NCBI GenBank assembly: GCA_038049695.1
Contig: CP142451.1
Span: 8,492,001-8,556,000 of the forward strand
Direction of reading: 5' to 3'
Length of the DNA stretch: 64,000 nucleotides
Origin: Cinnamomum chago
Taxonomy: Eukaryota > Streptophyta > Magnoliopsida > Laurales > Lauraceae
Position 1 is the first letter of the stretch. Every line of letters starts with the position of its first letter. A program made the translations under genes and the position numbers. Of the stretch, positions 1-12,398 are shown one piece after another. The notes beneath the pieces are model-generated. The model saw only the letters and a list, made by a program, of their open reading frames with translations, was not told the DNA's origin and did no database searches.

Positions 1-64
1 CCGGAGGAAAACTCGCAAACACTACTTTACCGCCTTATAAATCGGCGGCATAATAGCAAGTGCC

Positions 65-95
65 AGATTTCCTCCTCTGTGAGAGGAGGAAATCT
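65..95. repeat. Perfect 13-bp hairpin at left edge
   Basis: AGATTTCCTCCTC at 65-77 is followed by a 5-nt loop and its exact reverse complement at 83-95. Flanking ACCGCC...GGCGG motifs at about 30-50 and 110-132 form further small inverted pairs. Such clustered subterminal hairpins are common at ends of plant DNA transposons, but the element runs off the window, so the class is unknown. Confidence 0.5.
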
Positions 96-1911
96 TGAAA
101 TGCACCCTTACCGCCTATTCAAGCAGCGGTAAACCTTCATTTGGCCCAACTATGGATTTCTTCCGTCTTTCTTATTGTATCCATGCATATATCATCACAA
201 GAAATTATCCAAAGATGAGTTTTCATCCTTCAACTTCTGGTAATCCATGTGGAGCCCACATATAATTCGAATCAAATAGGTGTGGCCCAATAATCACTAT
301 TTGTATTTTAATTGAAGTGATATCAATTCTTTAAATTCTTCATTTTAGCTACGCAGGCCTTATTCCACTTACAGGCCTATGGTCCCTGTCTACCCACCAC
401 TGGGCCCTTTTTTTTCACTAAGCGTTGGATAATGATGGAATAGATAAGAGCTTAGGAGCTGGGTTTGGAACTTTGGATCAAATGGGGTTGGGGATGGGTA
501 TCCGATTATCCGAGTATTTAATTCTTGGGATATGCGGCGTGGAAGTGCAGGGACAACATGGGCCCAATTACTGGCCTAGCCTGCTTTAGGATGGATTCTG
601 ACTATGTGTTTTAGAACTTGGGCCTTTTTGGCATGTGTTGCATATGGACCGAGCATAGATTAAGTGATAGGAGGTCCAAAGTTTGCCCCGCCAACTCAAA
701 GCCTGCCTTGTCCCGTTAGAGCAATGCATATAGTTTAGTGACCGATTTACCGAACAAATGGTTAGAAAGCTCGGTCTAGCGTAACATATATAAGTTAGGC
801 TGAGACTGAGGTTGGGTAGACTATGGGCTTTCTATTTCTAAAGTCGGGTTGGAGTGTATATGCCTCAACTCAGCCCATGAAAACCCCGACTTAGATTGCA
901 AAATGGTCTGCTGACAACTGAATAAGACTCTTGAACCAAAATAATGTAGATTACAGCTCCTAAGATGGTTAAGATGGTTTTTTGTGAACTAGGTGGTGGA
1001 GAAGCCAATCGGAGTCATTGGATTTAAAAAAAAAAAAAACTGGCCGAACCCTAGCCATCTATCCATGTCATTTTTCATGACAGTTTAACCGACTCAAATG
1101 ATGGATTCATAATGAGCCCCCCAATGTTCGAATAGTGACATAATCATGAAGAGGCACAACGCGACCTTGTGAGGCCATCCAAATGTGCTAATGTTGATAA
1201 TGGCAACCACTGAATCACATGTGGTGCCATCTCATAGACCCACCCACCTCTTGAAGATCAAGCCTATTAAAAACCCAAACTTTATCTGAAAAAGTGTTTC
1301 CTCGATGTTATTGGTTTGCAACAGTTCATGTCCGTGGCCCACTTGGGGCCATCTTTAGTAAGTGCAACTCCTTTTACACTCTTGCTACCCATGGTGGATT
1401 GACACCAATCCCCCAATTTTATTTTAGTTCAACTTTGATTAGCAGTTGGATTAAATCTCATAAATATCCATGTTAAAGGACGAAGCCTATTTGGTTAGAG
1501 GATCTGGGAATGTCTGAATTCTCCCATAGCTGTCTCCAACTGGATTCACAAAGCTTAGAATTCAACAGGCTTTGAGTAATTTGAAGTCAAAACCTATGCA
1601 GAGACTTTGCAAACAAAAAGTAAATTCAAAAGCTGCAAACTCATTATTTCTCTTCATTCTTTGATGACATGGTGCCAGCTAAATCCACAAAAAAAGCACA
1701 CACTAGAGATAAGTTTGGAGTGGGTTTCAAATACATTCATGTGGGGAGCAAACTCACGCGTTACAGCACTCCATTAGCTTCCAGGTGGGGGCAGCTACAA
1801 AACTTATTTATTTGCAAAGAATACAAAGAAAATTCATGGTCAAATGAATTCTACCTTAATAGAATTATTAAAGACGTGGATGGGCAAAGGAAATAAAGTG
1901 TAGATGTCTTA

Positions 1912-2141
1912 GGGTATGTTTGTGCACAGCCACCGTTCGTCTTCCGCGAGATTACTTTTCTCACGGGGAGGTGGGGCTTACGCATCCCCTCTTGGCGAAG
2001 AAAATCGGAAGTTTTAAAGGTGCCAGAAATTATGGAGAGATGGATTCCGCTCTCCACCAGACATCCCCGCCGAAAGCGCTGGAAAATCCGGCGCCCTGTC
2101 TTCTTCCTTTTCGTAGAAAGGGTCTGTGCACAAATACAACC
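1912..2141. mobile_element. Harbinger/Tourist-like MITE (230 bp)
   Basis: The left end reads GGGTATGTTTGTGCACAG and the reverse complement of the right end reads GGTTGTATTTGTGCACAG, so the terminal inverted repeats match over most of 18 bp. Both ends are flanked by the trinucleotide TTA (1909-1911 and 2142-2144), the target duplication typical of PIF/Harbinger elements. There is no transposase, so it is non-autonomous. Confidence 0.7.
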
Positions 2142-2790
2142 TTAGGATGTTGAGAATTCTGTTATCCACCTTACCTTATTCATTTGACAGTTAAAATTCA
2201 CATTTATTTCTTCAATTTTACTCATTAACAGAAATAATAAAAGTGTTAGGGCTCTCCCATCACACTCATGGTAAAGTGGTGTCTACTCAAATGGTGTCAA
2301 CACCATATATGCTCAAAAATCAATCATTGGGCGTCCAAGTTGAGAAACAAAGACTTAAAATATATGACTTCCGTTGGACCTGATATTTATCCGAAGACAA
2401 TCAAAATTTAAATATTTTCCGCAAAGGGTATTCCATTCCTACAATATCAATGTCATATAATTATAATATCACAACTCCCAAAGTTCTATGAAAAATATTT
2501 AACCGGGCTCCTGCTGATATTAGGTACAAGGACAGGCATATGGACAAACAAGGACTTCTTGTCTCCTTTTTCCCGCGCACTCAACTGCCGTTCGAAATTT
2601 CGGTTTCATAACATAAAATACCCCGCCATGGATTTTGAAACTATAAAAGCTGTCGAAACGAAAACGTCTAAACCTTAAAAAAACCACCTTTAAAATCTAT
2701 CCTCTCTCGTAGATTTCGATGCTTCCCTTGGAGGCTCCGAAATCCCATTCCATGAGGACCGAAGATGTTTTGGAATCTTAATCTTCCTCT

Positions 2791-2798
2791 TATAAATC
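2791..2798 (+). promoter_or_regulatory. Probable TATA box of the kinase gene
   Basis: TATAAATC lies about 130 bp upstream of the proposed ATG at 2925. It is followed by a long pyrimidine-rich (CT-rich) leader typical of plant 5' UTRs. A start of transcription near 2820 would give a leader of about 100 nt. A second TATA-like string (CTATAAAAG) lies near 2640. Confidence 0.5.
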
Positions 2799-2924
2799 CC
2801 CTTATGTTTCTCCTCTCTTCTTTTTTAATTCTTCCATCTTCTTCGATTCTTCCATTCTTTGGATTCTGTTTCTCATTCTAACCTTCTGCAGAGCCTAGAA
2901 GTTTCGCGGCTATCCGGCGGGTAA

Positions 2925-5900
2925 ATGGAGGAGGAACGCCAGACCGGACCGTCAAAGGTGGGAGACGTGGAAATTTGATTTATGATTTTTTTTTCTGATC
3001 GTTTTTATTCAAAAACATGTTTGTGGAGATTAGAGTTTGGAGTAGGAATTGAATTTATGGGATTAATGGGTTTTCAGGAAATTTTTTTTTTTTATTCATT
3101 CTGTTTTGATCAATAATCTCATGGGCTTGAGGAAATTATTGATGGGTAACGATTTAATGAAAGATTAGTAACATACGACATCTATTTCATATGAGAGAGA
3201 TATGCTGTAGGATTCATAATGTGACACTTGGTGAAACTAAAAATGGGATATGCTTCAATTTTCAATCAAGAGTCTCCCAACTTACATTGTGGCAGTATTG
3301 AGGATTTAAATGTGGAAAAGCAATATGTATCGGTCACTTTGGGTGTGATTTCACTTTGGAACGTTGAGAATTGGCCCATAGTGATGATAGAGAGGGGATA
3401 TGGAATGAGAAATGATATTGCAAAGTGGAAATCTTAAGAACTTTTAACAGTATTTGAAGACATGGGCAAGATGCATAATCATTCACTTGGCAAAGAATTT
3501 TGGGCTGTGATAAAACTGGAATTGTGTTGGCCAGGATATGTTTTTTTACACCTCAAATCATCTTTGTTGTCTACACTCTACAGAGAAAAAAAAAAAAAAA
3601 CATTGGCTGTGTTGCACTTGCAGGTCTGACCTTTGAGCATCTGTGTGAATATAGGGGCCTCCTCTTCTGGCACCCTTATTGTGCAAGCCCTATGTGGCCT
3701 CCCTTGTGGGGCCCACAGGGGGCCACGTCAATCATGGGGAAGGTGGGGCACCGAAAGGTCTGGATGGGACTGTTACATTCTGGTCCCGAAATCACCCTGG
3801 CCTAGGGTAATTCCCGAGGTGTGTCACACGTACTTCCGCATGTTGTACTTGTCTCGAGTCAAATACAACACACGAAGGAGAGAAAAACGACTAAACCACA
3901 TATGAGAACAATTAACATTTGATATAGCGGAAGTCGAAATTCAATTACAAAGGTATCATCTTCCATCCAGTGTACTTAAACATTTAAGTTTGATACAAAA
4001 AAATTAGACAAGTATGTACATTAAGTTTCAAAAGAGGGACCAAAGACAGAATCCCTGTACAAAAGAACCTATACATTCACTACCAAAAGTAAATTCAAAA
4101 GAACTTCATATGACTAGATGAAAAGAATAGTCACACGAACTATAGTATCTACTAGTGTAGTCCACACTCCGAGGAGGTCCAAATCTAGGCTGGCCCTTGT
4201 TCTGGCCACTCTTCTAGTCCTGTTGGTACCTCTTGCGTACCCTCTTCTCTCTCCTGGGCTTCTTCAGGGCCGGGAGCTGCATCTGTGTCTGTGACACCAA
4301 ATGTAGTATCTCAATACAACGATTTTAGCAAGTATAGGCACAATAAGAAATTACATAATGTTGCAACTTGGATTTAATACAAGTAAATCAATAGATGGCG
4401 ATGATAAGTATCAACTATGCAAGTTGTGCTTGAATAAATATGTTGATGGATCAATAATAAGAAACCATATAATTTTGGCTACTACTTAAAGCTCATCCTC
4501 TCAAAGAGAGCAAACTAGTTGGGATGTCACCAGCGGCCCGGCCAAAGGCTAACTGGCTAACTGGCTACCCGGTTCTGGAGTTACGGTGCTCCAGACGACT
4601 TACTGCAGTAGTCTCTCATAACTAAACCAAGTGTTGGCCCCGTCGGGCGTCACAAGGTCGAAGCCAGGTAGTGCCGACTCAATTCGAATCAAACTAATCA
4701 AATCATAAGTGGACTCAAGTGAGTTTGTATTCCAAATCATTTTTAAATTAAAATCACTTCAATTCATATATCGTATCTTATACTCACTCAATCCACATTT
4801 CACAAGTACTGAATCGAATCGATGTACCGTATATAGAGAATGACGAAAGAAATAGAGCTATTAAACCTCAAAGGATTCGGGAAAATGAAATCAACTTATT
4901 TATTTATAATGATTGATTTGTCAATGAAAATAGAATCCAATATGAAATGCAATAAGTCAAGGAATCAAGGAAATTACTAGCCAATACACTAATATACTAT
5001 TGAATTAAGTCCTTCACCGTCCAATACAAGGTGCATTCAGAAATTCAACATATTACTACTTGTTCGGTGTCACTAATTAAGAGAATTACGTTAAATTTCC
5101 AAACAACCTTCATGGCATAGTGTTGGACTAATAATGACCCAATTATTGAGGTTACTGGTTCCATTGTATGATCCTAGGAGTCAAAAGAGTTACTAATTTC
5201 CTATGGGATAGGATAGGCACCTTAAGTATCCAGTTGGAACATTTAAGGTGAGTTAAAATAGGTTAGGGATGATAATTCACCAAAAAATTGGGGTCAAAAG
5301 GGGGCCCAGCTACAGCATTAGGTTCGCTCGAGCGGACCATTTCCAGAGAGTTGAAGGTTCGAGCGCACTTATTTGTTCGTTCGAACGGTTCGTTCACTCG
5401 AGCGATGTGTCCAGTTCGCTCGAGCGAACTGTCCAGAATCCCAAATTTCCGAATTTCCCTTCCCTTTCTCATTCCTTTACATCTTCCCTCCGACTACTAA
5501 ACCTGCATAAGAATGGAGCCTTCATGCTCCCATTCATCACATAAACACCAAGAATTCTTCCTTACATTCCTCATCCATTCATCATTCATCATTCACAAGA
5601 AATAAAAGACTTAAATCTACTTGTAATAAGAATTAAAATCATGAAAGATAGATTTTCTTTGAATCAATGGAAAATTACAATATGAACTTCCAAATTAGTG
5701 CTTATACTTGCCTTAAGTAGCTTTCCAAAACTCTTCTAAACTCTTGGTTTAAAGAACCCTAAAAATCCCCAAATGTTCAACCCTATACACCGTATTCATC
5801 ACAACACCAAATCAAAATCTATACAAGCTTATAAGAGGGTCTTTTGACTCTCATGCAACTCACAAACCAAAAGGAAAGAGTGTGGACTCTTACCTCAACT

Positions 5901-7717
5901 ACTAAATCCGAATTGAAGAAAATGGAGGTTCTTTGACCACAAAGGGGAGAGGAAGAGGAAGAAGAAGAGCTCCACACTTGTCTCCACTTGCCCTTGCACA
6001 CAAAAGACTTGGAGAAAAGAAAGAAATGGAAGGAATAATGGAGGAGAAGGTTCTCTCCACAGCCCACATGCAACAACCGAATGAAATGAGTGAATGGGGT
6101 TGGTGTAGGTGATAAAGATGGACATTTTGCAGAAAAGTCCACTAGTTTTGTATATTTCCAGTTTGAGTCAAACGATGGTCTATTTCCTCAACGAGTGATC
6201 AAATGAAGTGAGGTCGAATACGAAAATTAGCAAGCTTAACGAAATACACGCGTTGATGCCAGAATAATGTGGAAATAGTGCAAAACGAGAAAATCTATAA
6301 TTACGAAAAGGTCTATGACTCAATCCAAATGAGTCAACTCTACTCCACTCACCTATTCAATACTCAAGACTCAATTAACTCAGTCTAAAAAGACTAATGA
6401 GTACTAAGTCCAAAATTTATAGCTAATCATAATTAATTAAGTTAACTCCTCATCAATTAACACTAATGAAGGTCAAATTGGGGTTGGGGTGTAAAAGGGA
6501 CCCACATGTGAGCAAACTTCAAGTTCATTCTAACCTCTTGACCCATGGAACTTAAGTTTGAGGGGTTTAGAAGGCATCATTTTTTGTTGATTATAATCTA
6601 ATGGTCAATCTCATTTGGATGGTTGTCAAAAAACTGGATCCTGTGACATTAAGGGGGGTAGTGGTGTGTGAGAGGTTGGATGTCAGGTGGGCCCCACAAG
6701 GGAGGCCATACGGATCCTCTCCATGCGGCTGTTCGTAGGAGAAGATCTCCCAACAATTTATGTGTAATATGTATTAGAGAGAGAAGTTAAATTTTAATGT
6801 TTTCCCCTTGTGTGTATCCAAGGCTCGTCCATCATCCACTTGATGTGCTGTCAAAATTTGTGAGTATTTCCATAAAAAAAATTGAAGCATTTCTCTTAGA
6901 TATAATATTTCAGTTAATTCTCAATAGAAGTTTAAAATATTTTTGTGAATAAAATTTTTGTCTTTGAGAAGTTGTATGAGCTGAAAAACAATATGCCTCA
7001 AGGGCAAACATTTGAGTGCAAAGCTGCCACCTTCCCTGAATCATACACCTTGGACTTGCTCTATGAAACTGGTAAGTGGTTGTTTCAAATTTGGGGAATG
7101 GGGACTGGTCACTAGAACTTGGCAGTTCGCTTCCTTAGTTGAAACCATTTGTAATGCCCAGATTGCTGGACTTGTCGAAACAGCCCAAAGCTGTAAATGA
7201 AAAGCTAGATTAACTTGGCTAAGTTTCAGCTTTCTCTATAGATAATGGCCTGTTAGATACTTCAAATGGCTTGTATAGCAGCAAGCTATTCTAACTGGTG
7301 AAATCGGTAATCATTGCTAGTTACTTTTTCTTAGGTTTGTCGGCTTTTCTTATAGCAAAGACCAGAAAAAGGTGACATTTTCAACTAGTAAATGCCTTAC
7401 AGTATCTCTTACACTGCTACCTGGACATTTTCTTTATTATATAAAATGGAAATGTGACTCCATTTTATAATTAGCAGAAAATTCAGCTACAGATGATTGA
7501 CTTGGAAGGTCCATACCGCCTTCTCTATTGTTCAAGTAAGGGAGATAAAGAAGGTGTCACACAGGAGATAGAAAAAGGAGTATCTCCTAATTTAGCTGAT
7601 TATGATAAGAGAACAGCACTTCATTTGGCATCTTGTGAAGGTTGCACAGAAATTGTTGATTTGCTTCTTCATAAAGGAGCTGATGTGAACTCCATAGACC
7701 GTTGGGGTCGCACTGTG

Positions 7718-7754
<37 letters not shown>

Positions 7755-8219
7755 TCTCCCCTCTTCTCTGCTGGATTGGTAGGAGTCCACATGGGGGCCC
7801 ACCTCAAAGATTAGTGCATGATAAATCGTAAAGAGGTTTAGGCACAAGTCTCATATTGTGTGTATCTACCCACTGCAGCTCCCTATCAGTTGGGAACTAA
7901 TTAAATATCATATTGATTCAGTGTTCCTTTATATTTAAGCCTTAAGATCCCTTGTTTATGAAGCAACTGCGAACCCTAGTGGCTGAAATTTATTTTTAAT
8001 AAATTAATGGCTTGGATTTGTTTTAGGGGTTTTCTTATGAGAATATTAAATATGCATCATAAGCCATTTGGCCAAAGGTCGTTTTTGTGAATATTGGAAT
8101 TTTTGTCGATGAAGTTTGTGAAAGCATACTCTAAATATTATATATGAATACCATGGTTTTACCCTACCACCTGCCCAGGTGAGTTGCCCCCTGAACAATT
8201 CCTTTAAGAAAGGGCACAA

Positions 8220-8312
<93 letters not shown>

Positions 8313-11300
8313 GAGGTGCCCCTATGAGAGCATCTCTCACCTTACTATGAGAGATAAGGTGGGGGCCTTCACATCCGTTTTTTTCGAAGAAGATTCTAAC
8401 ATTCAAAGACCTGAGGAACTATTTATTTGACTCATTCAAAAAACATGGCACTTGTTACTACTTAAATGTGGCACTGGTCAACTGGCTCGAGTCTACTCTA
8501 TGCCAGATGAAATTTCAAGCATGGGTGAAATGGTAGTTTCTTGATGTTGAAAGTGATAAGAAGGAACTGTGAAGTTTCTAATTTTGGTTTTAGATGTGGA
8601 AAGATGTATTATATTGTCATTTTCTTTTTTCATTTAATGTTAAAATGAAGAGTTGTAGTATAGATCTTATGGACGACCTTTTAGACTAGAATATAGTATC
8701 AAGTTATGTGCATCCATTTTTCTGTAACAGCTATACTGAAACTAATCTTTAGTATCAAGTTTTTGTTATGTTCACTTTCTAAACCATGATAGTTTTAGGA
8801 AAAAGGAAAAACCCTTCTTTCAAGAATGAATGCTAGTTCACATTGAGCACCCAAAACTTTTTCCAAAGCTAGGCTTAGGTAATAGGTGTGCCTTAAAGTA
8901 TACATATAATCATCGTTTTCACATTATGAATTGCCCGCATAAGTTCATCTTTAACCTTTTTCAGTAAGTAAAATGTGGAATGCCTATACACTTTTGTAGC
9001 TTTTGACACTATTTTGATGTGCTGACTTGTTTTTGCTGTAGCTCTCTGCAATTTTTCTGACTTGTATATTTTGGTCACTGGTTATCTAATAGCCACATGA
9101 AATTTGTAATGTCTGCAAATAGAATTGGTCGCATCTTGGATGTTGAAGATAGTGATATAATTATAACTTTGCAGCCATTGTCAGATGCTCTCAGTTTTGG
9201 TCATGAAGAAATTTGCAAGGTACTGGAGGAGCACGGTGGAACTAATCCGGTAAATCAAACATTAAATTTCCATTTCTTCAGGGAAAGTAATTATTATTAT
9301 TTTAAAGATTTTAGTCCATTATCTATATAATTCAAAAAACAGTGCATTTTGAATATCATTAGATTGGTGAAACAGTAAAAATTTGAAAAGCTGCTAGGAT
9401 GTGTTTGTCCCCTATATTTGAATGGCTCCCTCGTTTGTTTCAAATTTATATGCGCTTTTTTACCTTGTGGTTAGCAATTGATGTTTTTATCTATCCACTA
9501 TCCATATGCTCCTATATGACATCCCTGATTACAATTCTTTCAAATAATTTTAATCGTTGCTACTACTTAATTATTTACTTTTTGGAAAGCCCTTTCAGTT
9601 CTTGAATGTTAATTGGAGTTTTGGTTGGCCAATTCCTTTGTTTTCAGTGTTTATTCCATTATCTTTATTTCTGTATCACAACTCGTATATCATAGTTGTT
9701 GGTTTGTGGTTTGTGGGAAGCACAATGATCCTGGTTTGCTTTTAGGATGAGATTTTATTTTATTTTGATTGATTGGTTCATAGGTCTTGGATTGTATTGT
9801 TGTATGTCATGGTTCACAATGTGTAGATCCTGGTCATTTAGTTATTAGTCTTCGGCTCTTAGCCATTTAATAGTCAGTCTCTTCTGTCTGTGACTGGAAA
9901 AGAATATGTAACATTTTCAAGCAAAACAGGAACTGGGTTGTAAAGTCCTATCCATCCAGTCCTGGTCCTTTTCCTTTGTTGAATATGGATGATGGATGGT
10001 TACTTCATTTCATAACCTCTCTTTTTCATAAATACTGATTAAAGGGCTAGGGCTCCTCCATTGGTGAGTTTCATTCTTTCTATGTTTAGTTTAGCTTTTA
10101 TTTCCTTTTAGCACTACCCCAGTGGGAATTTTATATCAAGAGTTTGGACCATTGAATAGTGGACTCTGCTAATGCACATAGGAATGTCCATCTGACATAA
10201 GTCTCTATCCACAAATGGACTGTCCAATGCCCAAAACACACAGAAAACAAGAAATTCCAGAAATGTCAGGAAATAAAAATTATGCAACTAATGTTAAATC
10301 TTGATTAGAAGCTTCAATCCAAGGAGAAACTAGTCAATCCAATGGAGAGAAGAAACCAAGGCAACTTTATTGCTCATATGCTGAAAAACTTACATACAAT
10401 GTAGATGGTTCCAGGGACAGCATATATGCAAATGTACAGATTTGAAAAGAAATCCTAGAAATCTCTAGAACCTAATCCAACTTCCTTAAAGAAAACTTCC
10501 TAGATTACCATGGCTAAATTACATGGAAGCTAGTTGGCTTGCAATAGAAGAAAACAAATACATAGAAAGCTGCAATCTGTCATGAAATTCCTGTACATTC
10601 TGGATGATCTAGGCTCTGAGTTCACGTTGCCTATTGCCTATATATTTTACAAAGGAGCCCTAGTCCCTTTATCCTTGGGTGAACCCAATGGAACTGGGTT
10701 TCCATGGGGCTGGGTCCCATAAGGCCCATTTATGTAGGCGCCCCAAACAGACTGCATGCTTGCTGCTTCTGAGTCCCCTGTAGAATCTCTGGTAAATTAC
10801 AAAGAAAAACCCTGTTTTAATTTTTTTGACAAAAGTCAAAACAGTCCCCAGTGGAGTTCTCCATTTAAAATCTTGACTGTCTGGGTCCCATTCTTTCATC
10901 TAACTTGATCAATGCTTGATCCATGACTCATATTCCTTGATCAATGTCTGTGGATCAGGATCAGTATCAAATGCCTCTAAAATCCAAATGAATTTGGGCC
11001 CAGACTCATGAAAGGTTCGGTTCTATGGCTTGCATGGGGGACCAGGAAGGTTTTGATCGTGAGTTACAGTGTGAATGAAATGAACTGATACTGGTGTAAT
11101 CTAGACTGTGGATCATGGGTGGTGGGACAATCTTGGTAACCTTCTATTTTATACTCTTAAGAACTTTCACCTGAAAACTTGTCTGGCCTTGCACATACCC
11201 ACGTTTCTCAATTCCTGTTTCTTCCATTTCTCTCATCTGGCAACTGTTTTTTTTTTTTTTTTTAAATTTTGCATCATTCAGGTGCTAACCATTTGTCAAT

Positions 11301-12309
11301 TTTCATAGTTTTTTTTTTTGTCTGTTCTCTCTGATTAGTAATTGTCACAATTATCTTCATAGATGAACTAAGAATGGAAGACCGACAAATAGATGAAGTG
11401 AATAATAGCTTACATTGTTTTTTATTTTATAGGTAGGGCTTGACTCCCAGAATCCGTGCTATGAAATTGATCACAGTGAGGTGGACATGGATGATAAAAC
11501 TCTAATTGGAGAGGTGATTACTCTTTATTACAAATTCTCATGTCTTTGAGGGATTAATTCTACTACAGTTTTAAGCAAAAATCAAATTATGTCTCCATGT
11601 TAATCGAGGCTGACTGAGGTTACAGATATACTTGCAAAACAATGGATAAGGGTTACACTATCTTAGAAACCTCTGTGTGTGTGTGTGTGTAAAGCAACAC
11701 TGGGCCCCACGTAATGGTCATTTATCTCCTTGTCTCCACATTGTTCTAGAAATTTCCTAGTCTCCATTACTTTCTAGAAGCATCATGATGTCTCTTGCCC
11801 CTTCATTTCTCTACATGCTTCTAGAAAAACCCATCCCAACCAATTCATGGAAAGGATATAGAAGCCTCGTGCAGATTTTTCTAGAAGCTTGGTTACTAGA
11901 GGTTTCTCACCTCTTCACCTAAACCAACCTCCTCATTGTATGGTGTATAAAGTGCCAAGTGGCACACCTCCCTTCCATTCAATCTCTCCACCAACACAAT
12001 TGATGCCTATAAATAGATGGTGCTGCCTCATAAGGAAGATACATAGAGATGTCTTGAGAACAAGGTGTGTGCATAGAGTGCAAGTGCTCATGCATTGAGT
12101 GTAAAGTGCTCATGCATTGAGTGATGCAAGTGTAGTGTGCAAGTGTGTGTAGAGTGCAAAGTGTCTAGTGAGTGATGAAGTGTAAGTGTGCAGTTGTGTA
12201 ATGTGTGTATTTTATAGAGTGTAATACATTGAGAGTTTTTCTTTGTATAAGTGTGTTGTGTGTTGTCTTAAGTCTTGGGTCCACCACAGTTAGGTTGTGC
12301 TTACCTACA

Positions 12310-12398
<89 letters not shown>

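Larger units (their letters stand above)
1..2790. other. Intergenic region left of the kinase gene
   Basis: No reading frame here resembles a known protein. The stretch is AT-rich. Its left edge has ACCGCC/GGCGG inverted motifs and a perfect hairpin (separate entry), and a short MITE lies at 1912-2141. The last few hundred bases should be the promoter of the downstream kinase gene. The small reading frames are short, overlap the MITE or low-complexity DNA, and are not called as genes. Confidence 0.6.

Noticed and set aside
1..140. CACTA-type transposon end at the window edge
   Set aside because: ACCGCC/GGCGG hairpins are suggestive, but no clear CACTA terminus or TAGTG end lies inside the window.
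8164..8406. 80-aa minus-strand frame with a long Ile-Tyr run
   Set aside because: It is translation of the (AT)44 microsatellite in an intron.
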